Of a stretch of 64,000 nucleotides of DNA, positions 56,790 through 64,000 are shown in pieces. The notes beneath the pieces are model-generated. The model saw nothing but the letters and a program-made list of their open reading frames with translations, made no database searches and was not told the origin of the DNA. The stretch's first letter is position 1; every line of letters begins with the position of its first letter. The DNA is from Cyclaneusma minus (taxonomy: Eukaryota; Ascomycota; Leotiomycetes; Marthamycetales; Marthamycetaceae). The stretch covers positions 326,993-390,992 of the forward strand of contig JAKZHN010000034.1 in assembly GCA_037179335.1 (NCBI GenBank), written 5' to 3'. The position numbers were made by a program, and so were the translations under genes.

Positions 56790-59700
56790 ATGAAGTCCGC
56801 TTTTTTTATAGGTGCGCTTTCGGCCTTGGTACATGCAGCACCCGTGGTCGACACAACCTATCCTTATGAGGGTCCAGATGTGCCAATCGCAGACTGGGTT
56901 GATCAAACCATCAACGGCGACGGCACCGGCTTCCCTCGCCTTGTCGAGCCCCCTGCTGTTACGCCGTCATCGGATAACCCTACCAACAATATCAATGTGA
57001 TCTCGTTGGGATATCTTCCAGATGGCATGAATATTCACTTTCAAACCCCATTCGGCTTGGATGATGACCCTACAGTCATTTGGGGCACTACTTCTTCGGC
57101 ACTGGATCAGACGGCCACCGGTACCTCTCGAACGTATGTTCTATCTTTCAAGACACCATCTTTCAAGTTTGGTAGGCTCATTGCTAATGATACGTCTCTT
57201 GCCTAGATATGACCGCACTCCACCCTGCTCTCTCATCAGTGCTATCACACAATGCTCCCAGTACTTCCACGAAGTCCCAATCACCAGCCTGGCAGATGAC
57301 ACAACGTATTACTACCAGATTCTTGCATCCAACGGCACAACTACTTCCGACGTTCTGAGCTTTACCACCGCTCGAGCTGCCGGCGACACAAGCCAGTTTT
57401 CTGTCGCGGTATTGAACGACATGGGCTACACCAATGCTGCTGGGACCATGGAACAATTGATAGCCAATTCGGATGATCTTGCTTTCGTTTGGCACGGTGG
57501 AGATCTCAGTTATGCCGATGATTGGTATTCCGGTATTCTTCCTTGCACGGACGACTGGCCTGTTTGCTATGACGGCGCGGATTCTACCCTTCCAGGTGGA
57601 GTTATCGACAACGAGGACTATCTCACGCCACTGCCTACCGGAGAGATTGCTGATCAAGGAGGACCAGAAGGCGGAGATATGAGCGTGTTGTACGAGTCGA
57701 ACTGGGATCTCTGGCAGCAGTGGACCAATAACATCACCATGAAAGTGAGCACTGTCTTAGAAGGCCGTCCATTCAGCCCGGGCTCCGTTCATTGTGCTTT
57801 TGCTGTCTTTTTGCTAATCTGTTTTCAAGATTCCTTACATGGTGATGCCTGGAAACCACGAAGCTTCTTGTGCCGAGTATGACGGTGATGCAGGCCAACT
57901 GGCTGCTTACTTGAACGAGGATGAAGCCAACTCAACATCCTCCAGCGATCTTACATACTACAGTTGTCCCGAGTCCCAACGGTAGGTCTAATCTCCCCGC
58001 CTCCACGGTCACCCCAGAACTAACAATCCCAGAAATTTCACTGCCTTTCAGAACCGCTTCAAAATGCCCGGCGACGAAGTAGGAGGCGTCGGCAACTTCT
58101 GGTATTCCTTCGACTATGGCCTTGCGCACTTTATCGCTCTAGATGGCGAAACCGACTTCGCCTACAGTCCCGAGTGGCCATTCGTACGAGACCTGAGCGG
58201 CGACGAAACACATCCTACAGAAGATGAAACCTATCCCACTGACAGCGGCCCATTTGGCGATATCGATGGAGATTGGACGGATAACACTGCGTATGCGCAG
58301 TACCAATGGCTCGCCGACGACCTTGCGAATGTCGATCGCACGAAGACGCCATGGATCATTGTTATGAGCCATAGGCCTATGTATAGTTCGAACGGCGCGT
58401 CGTACGAAACCTATGTCCGGTCAGCGTTTCAGGGGCTGATGCTTGAGTATGGTGTTGATGCGTACTTGGCTGGGTAAGTTTCCGAATTCTGTACGGAACT
58501 GTCCGGCTATGGATTTCTGATTCTTTCTTGAAACGCAGCCATATTCATTGGTATGAGCGTCTGTACCCTATGACCTCGGACGGCGATGTCGATACAGATT
58601 CGGTGGTCGATAACAACACCTACTATACCAACGCCGGTGTTTCCATGACGCATATCATCAACGGCATGGCTGGCAACATCGAGAGTCACACCGAGCTCGA
58701 TGGAGACATTCTAGCCAAGACCGCCGTGCTTGACACAACTCGGTACGTTTCCGTTTGCTCCTTTACTCTCACGTTTCATCCCCCCCACGCTGTCAGAAAT
58801 CGAGTACCTTTCTTCTCAAGAGCTCCTTCTCCCGAGTCGAACTTCGCCTCGGCTTCCATCCCAAGGATGGAAGAAAACATAAGTTACCTTATGGGACGGT
58901 GTTCTTTGGCGGAGAAATGATGTGCGTGCTGACACAGAGACCAGCTACGGCTTCAACAAACTCACCTTCTACAACGCCACAGCCATGAAATTCGACTTCA
59001 TCCTCGGCTCCGACGGTTCCAGTGGCGACTCGCTCATGCTGCTGAAATCAGGCTCTACTTCCGTCAGCACCAGCAGCGCTAGCAGCGCAACTTCCACTTC
59101 CACAAAGACTTCGTCTACCAAAACAACTAGTACCGCCACGACCACAAGCACGAAATCGAGCAGTACGGTTAAGACCACGACCACGAAGACAAGCACTAAG
59201 ACCAGCGCATCGGCTACGTCCACGTCGACGGCGTTCTCAGGGACCGGGAAGTTGTATGGCTATTACGATGGGGCGCAGAAGGGATGTTTGGTTACGTCGG
59301 GCACCTGGTATGACGGGACTTGTGCTTATTACACGCCTACTGCTACCGGTATGTTCTCGCTTTCCCATTAGAATTCTGTCCACGAGAACGGGTATCCTGT
59401 CGCCGTCCAGCAACCGATCCAATCCTCCCACACAAATATGGCGCTAACACAAGCTGACCGAATAAGACGATGGCTTTACACTGAGCACTAGTAAGGGGGC
59501 TTGCGAGGTGGTGGATAACACGCTTAGTTGCGCTTCTGGGAACACGGGCAGTGTGTTTACCGTGAGTTTTCTCCCCTTTTCTCCTTTTCCGCCCCTCCTC
59601 CCGCCTCTTAAACCGGGCCCCAATGGCGTGTGTCAATGATGCTAATGATTTGGGCAGGCGAGCGGCGACGTCCTAGAATACAGCGGTAGCTCGACGTTCT

Positions 59701-59813
59701 ATGTAGAATCGCTGCCTAATCCGGCGCAGACGGTTTACTTGAGCGAGGAGACTTACAGCGTCACGTTTGAATGGTGTACTGTTGGGGCGGCCTGCGACAC
59801 TTATGGAAAATGA
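56790..59813 (+). CDS. Secreted purple acid phosphatase with Ser/Thr linker and extra C-terminal domain
   Basis: Eight exons (56790-57133, 57207-57744, 57830-57981, 58033-58473, 58539-58742, 58945-59348, 59467-59561, 59658-59813) join in frame to about 777 residues. The signal peptide is MKSAFFIGALSALVHA. A fibronectin-III-like N-terminal domain precedes the metallophosphoesterase core. The purple acid phosphatase metal-binding blocks are all visible: LNDMGY, GDLSYADDW, GNHE, SHRPMY and GHIHWYERLYP. Several N-glycosylation sequons support secretion. The core is followed by about 65 residues almost entirely Ser/Thr/Lys/Ala and then a Cys-containing domain (KLYGYYDGAQKGCLVTSGTW to TFEWCTVGAACDTYGK). 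That domain resembles, from memory, the C-terminal domain of fungal RNase T2 enzymes. Expected role: release of phosphate from organic esters outside the cell; such genes are commonly phosphate-regulated. Intron 5 is long (202 bp). Confidence 0.9.
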
Positions 59814-60427
59814 GAAAAGTGGGCTGGAGATGAAGGATTTAGATAGTTGAAGCCCCGCTTCGCTTCCATTGGAAGCCCACGTCTTCCAGGTTAGCGAAGC
59901 CGGTGAGGGCCTGGGAAAGTGGTGTATATAGAATTTATGAGAGTTTACAAGTTGAAGACCGTTATAACCCTCCAAAACCACCGAAACCCGCTAATAAGTT
60001 TTTTACAGTTTCCAAGAGTTAGAAGTCGTTTTCCTTTACAGGGCACCCCAATAAAATATCAGGGCAAAAAAGGCTGTTTGCTGACGATTTTGCCTCCATG
60101 GCTGCTTTCAGAAGTGCAATTTCTCGGTCGCTTGGACATGGAAACGACGTCAAACTGGGCAAATCGTGCCGTTTAGCCGCGGCATGGCTTTGCTGAATGA
60201 GGTACCTGGTCGCTTTTCAATTCCACCTTTTTACAACTGCCCTGAGCTCAGCAAGATTTTCACCCCACCGACGTGCGACACGAAACTCCTTTGTCGCACG
60301 TTGATGGGATGAAATGTTCGCTTTTACGCGCCACGCACGTGGTACGCCGATTTTGAGAATGTACGCCGGCATGCGGGGCCCACGAAGTTGGTCTCTGTGC
60401 AGATACCTAGGTACGTAAGGTAGGTAA
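59814..60427. other. Intergenic, transition to A+T-rich DNA
   Basis: No gene seen. Near 60,270-60,310 the phrases CGACGTGCGACA and TTTGTCGCACGTTGATGG form a small inverted pair related to the 30-kb repeat core. TAGGTACGTAAGGTAGGTAAGGTAC (in two parts, 60,408-60,432) leads into the foldback element. Confidence 0.45.
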
Positions 60428-60951
60428 GGTACATACGGAATGGGGGGGTTTTGAGATACCGTATACCTACCGTGTTTGTACCACCGTACCGTACAATCGA
60501 ATATACCGTTTTAATTCGGTAAGAGGCTTTTATATAATACGATTATTTTATATAATATAATAATAGTACAATTATTTATACGGTACCGTGGTATAAATAC
60601 GGTATTAAAATCTCTTACCAAATTAAAACGGTATATTTAATTATACAATACAATGGCTGCAGTACAAGTTAGCTGTGTAAATAAAGGAAAAGAGCAGGCA
60701 AGTGGAAAGGAATTGGAGCTTAGCTTTTGCTTGAAGCTGGAGCTGGAGCTGGAGCTGGAGCTGGAGCTGGAGCTGGAGCTGGAGCTGGAGCTGGAGCTAA
60801 AACCGTTTGCAAGAAAATACCAGCAAATACCATGTACTAAATGCAAAAACGTACCGTTTGATAGAATCGTACCGTTTATAATGGTATACGATGGTACGAA
60901 TTAACGGTATTTATACGGTACGTGAAAACCCCCACTTTCCGCTAAGGTACC
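60428..60951. mobile_element. Foldback / MITE-like element with terminal inverted repeats
   Basis: The left end reads GGTACATACGGAATGGGGG, a TTTT run and TACCGTATA. The complement of the right end reads GGTACCTTAGCGGAAAGTGG, GGGTTTT and TACCGTATA, so the ends are imperfect inverted repeats about 40-50 bp long. A second inner pair, 60501-60525 and 60612-60636, matches in inverted orientation at 24 of 25 positions (ATATACCGTTTTAAT..GGTAAGAG); the single difference is C versus T. TACCGT phrases recur throughout. The interior holds a (GGAGCT)n tract. No transposase is encoded and I did not find a clear target-site duplication, so it is a non-autonomous element or a compound hairpin. Confidence 0.55.
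60735..60798. repeat. (GGAGCT)n hexanucleotide microsatellite
   Basis: About ten uninterrupted GGAGCT units. They lie inside an 83-codon plus-strand frame (60653-60904) that would read as alternating Leu-Glu, but there is no other sign that this frame is a gene. Confidence 0.85.
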
Positions 60952-63835
60952 AATTAACGCTGGAATTTTAATAATTAAATTATATACATATCTAGCTAAT
61001 TTATTCTTGATTAGTTTTGCATAAAACCCCTATACGGTATTTAATCCCAATTAGCTTTAATTTCCCGCCGTAAATATATTTTAAAGCGATATAAATTGGA
61101 TTTATATTAGAATTATAAAAACCTGAATATTATTACTATAGCCAATTTTATAAAACTTAATTAATTTAATAAATAGACAGCGCGTACCTAAAAATTCGTA
61201 AATTGGGATTTTATTAATACAGCCAAACCGCTTTTGGCCAGTATTTTTATTAAATACAAAATTAAAATATAATTAAAAAAAATACAAATTAATATCCGGT
61301 GGCTTTAAATATCATATAAGGAAATTAACGCAGTTTATAAAAAGCGGCGTTAAAAAAATCGCCAACGGAAAATCGCATTTATAAATAATAATTTTAATAA
61401 AATTGCAATAAATTAAGGATAATTAAATAAAGGAAATTAAATAAATTAAAATAATATAGAATAAAAAGAAATGCTAAATAAATAGCTAATTGTATAAATT
61501 AAATAAAGAAAATCGAAATTATTATTATTATTAACGCCTTATTTTATATTGCCAGCCATTTATTAGCCATGCAATAGCAAGCTTAATTATTTAAACGGCC
61601 TTAAATATAATTCCTATATATTCCTTATATTATAATCCCGGCTTAGCGTATTTTAAAATTAGCTATAAAAGGCATTTATTGTTTTATTAAATTGCATTAA
61701 TAAGCCCAAGCTTTTTTTATTATATTTAGATTTAATTTGGCCAAATATAGCAAAATAAAAATATATATTATTTGCAAATAAAACTAGCGAATTATAATTA
61801 TTGTATTTAATAGTATTTTCATATCTATATTTTTCGGCTATTTTTAAATATTTTATTCTAATATAAATATTTAGGTTTTGGCAATTCTTTACATATTATA
61901 CCGCCTTTTAAAATATATATCTATTAATAAATAATAATCATTATAATATATACCAAATCTATTGATAAATATAAAAAGAAATATTAAAATTGTAGGGTTT
62001 TCTATTTATAAATTATTCTATTTTTTAAAAAAAATTATTAACTGTTTGCTAATAAATAAACAATTTTAATATTTTAATATTTTATATATAGTATATTTAA
62101 ATTTTAATAAACAATTATTATATATAATTAATAAATTTATAGCTATTTTAATATTTATAAATAATCAATTGCATATAAAAGCCATTTATAATTAAAAAAA
62201 TAATAAATCATTGCGGAATAGCTTTAATTTTTAAATTATATAAAAACGGGAATATATAGCCTATTTTATAAACCCGCCTAATATGCATTTTGGAAAAACT
62301 CTATTTATTAAAATTTTATTTATAATAGCTATATATTAAATTTATACAAATAAAATTTATAAAATTTAATAAAAATATTAGCCTGCTTTTATTATCGCCA
62401 ATTTAAAAATAAATGTATTGGCCAAATATAATACGGGTTAATAAAAACCAATAATATAAATACTAAAGCTTAAATAATTTATTTATAAATTTTGCAAAAC
62501 TTTTATACATAATATTGGCTACAATAAAAAAATAAAAAATACTAAATAATAGAACAAAATTAAAAAAGAAATATATCCTTAATAATAACGCCCCTTTTTT
62601 TTGGCTTTCCGGGCTATAATTTCTATCCCGATTTTATTAAAAATATTTTAAAAAGCGCTAATACTATTAGCCCAAAAACCAAAAATTAGCTTAAAATTTA
62701 AAGAACATTCCTTGCAAATAATATAATATAAAACCAATATTAACCCATTTTTATTTAGCCTAATTGTATTTATATTTAAAAAATCAAAATTATTATAATT
62801 GATAATTCAAATATTTCCAAAACTATTAATATTTAAGCTATTATTATTATAACTTTTTTCGCGCTATAATTTATTTATATTGAATTGATTATTATTAAAA
62901 TTTCAAAAATCGCAAAATCTATTGGCTATATTATTCATATCCTATATTATATATTTATAATTAATTTTTACTAATTGCAAAAAACGCATTATATTTAAAT
63001 TTCATATATTTAGTTGCTATTTTTATTAGCATTATTTTTTTATTTAAGTTTTATAATTAATAATATTGAATTTTAATATTATAAATATAATATATAATAT
63101 ATATATATCATAAATAAAAAAATAGTATAATATAATTTATACATTGCAAATCTATGTTATGTATATAAAGAACTTTTTTCTTTTCAATATTATAATTTAA
63201 TATAGCCATATATTTTATACAAAGAATCTACCAAATATTAAAAAAATCTTAAAAAAAATACAAGGAAGATTCTAGCACTATTTTATAATTGCTTTTTTAT
63301 AATTTATTCTTTATTTATTGCACGCTGCAAAATATGACAAATATATTATAACATTATATAAAGCTTTTCAATTTATTGCTTTTTTTATAATACTTGTATA
63401 TTTGCATTTTATTTATTATTAGCTACACGGCAAGCTAAAAGTCCTTTTAATATTATATATAAATAACCTATATAAATAATATAAATAAGCATATCCCGGG
63501 CAATCTATTTTATACCATATAATATTGCAAATAAAATCATTAAAAAAGCCCTAAATTTCTATTTTCATTGCTATTAAATTATATAATAATATATAAATTA
63601 ATATATTAAAAAATCTTTTTATATTTCTTTATTATTTTAAATATATAGCAAATATTAATTTTTAATTATTATATTAGCTATTAAATTTTTATATCACTTT
63701 TAAAATTTGCGAATTATTAATATATAAAAATAAATTTAAGCTAAAAAATATATTTAAGCAATGAAATATTTTCCTAAATTCTAATTTATATAAAGCTTTT
63801 ATACCCTTATTATTATATTTTTTAATTTGTCTATT
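60952..63835. other. A+T-rich, gene-free block consistent with RIP
   Basis: Composition changes abruptly near 60,950 to overwhelmingly A and T with dense TA dinucleotides and stop codons in every frame. No frame long enough to list exists here. This pattern is what RIP leaves on transposon copies in Pezizomycotina. The underlying elements are too degraded for me to recognise, and no direct or inverted long repeats stood out by eye. Confidence 0.75.
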
Positions 63836-64000
63836 AATATTATTTTTATTATTTTTATTATTTTTATTATTTTTATTATTTTTATTATTTTTATTATTTT
63901 TATTATTTTTATTATTTTTATTATTTTTATTATTTTTATTATTTTTATTATTTTTATTATTTTTATTATTTTTATTATTTTTATTATTTTTATTATTTTT
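63836..64000. repeat. 9-bp satellite (ATTATTTTT)n, runs off the window
   Basis: About 18 nearly perfect copies of a 9-base unit (TTATTTTTA in another register) fill the last 165 bases without interruption and continue beyond the right edge. Its purity contrasts with the degraded DNA before it. Confidence 0.92.

Noticed and set aside
60653..60904. 83-codon frame encoding a (Leu-Glu)n peptide
   Set aside because: Produced by the GGAGCT microsatellite inside the foldback element; no evidence of a real gene.
60952..64000. CRISPR-like or centromeric array in the A+T-rich end
   Set aside because: No spacer-repeat structure; only a simple 9-bp satellite and diffuse A+T-rich DNA. A centromere cannot be judged from sequence alone.

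Overview
The window looks like nuclear DNA of a filamentous ascomycete (Pezizomycotina). Protein genes are interrupted by short GT..AG introns, mostly 50 to 75 bases. Recognisable products include a ROK1-type helicase, MCR1, a KIN4-type kinase and a GH2 beta-mannosidase. The right end is a gene-free A+T-rich block of the kind left by repeat-induced point mutation (RIP). I cannot name the genus; a Dothideomycete is only a guess.

Layout. 1-5.5 kb: one supported low-complexity hypothetical gene and one decayed or poorly resolved gene, both on the minus strand, with similar flanks that suggest an old tandem duplication. 5.6-8.5 kb: a vacuolar-type Ca2+/H+ exchanger. 11.6-15.3 kb: a KIN4-type protein kinase. 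15.4-24.3 kb: a 9-kb gene desert with two arrays, a degenerate tandem repeat of about 370-420 bp (19.5-21.3 kb) and a long 19-bp-period minisatellite (22.7-23.8 kb). 24.3-29.3 kb: a large unrecognised low-complexity protein and a single-pass membrane glycoprotein. 29.7-31.05 kb: another gene-poor stretch with about ten copies of a roughly 26-bp motif.

31-40 kb holds the most coherent gene set. A one-polypeptide aconitase-family hydro-lyase (minus strand) is divergent from a short methylisocitrate-lyase/PEP-mutase-type enzyme with a KRCGH motif, which is followed by a MmgE/PrpD dehydratase. These are the dehydratase, hydratase and lyase activities of a methylcitrate-cycle-like route, but no citrate-synthase-type gene lies beside them. 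40.5-50.7 kb is conserved housekeeping: MCR1, beta-mannosidase, ROK1 and an RBR ubiquitin ligase. 53-59.8 kb carries a sulfotransferase-like P-loop protein with a C-terminal membrane anchor, a PLP-dependent serine/threonine dehydratase and a secreted purple acid phosphatase with an extra C-terminal domain.

From about 60.4 kb gene content ends. A foldback element with terminal inverted repeats and a (GGAGCT)n core marks the border, then about 3 kb of extremely A+T-rich sequence runs into a 9-bp satellite that continues past the window edge. Exon boundaries were derived by hand from splice signals and reading-frame continuity; family assignments come from motif recognition, not database searches.
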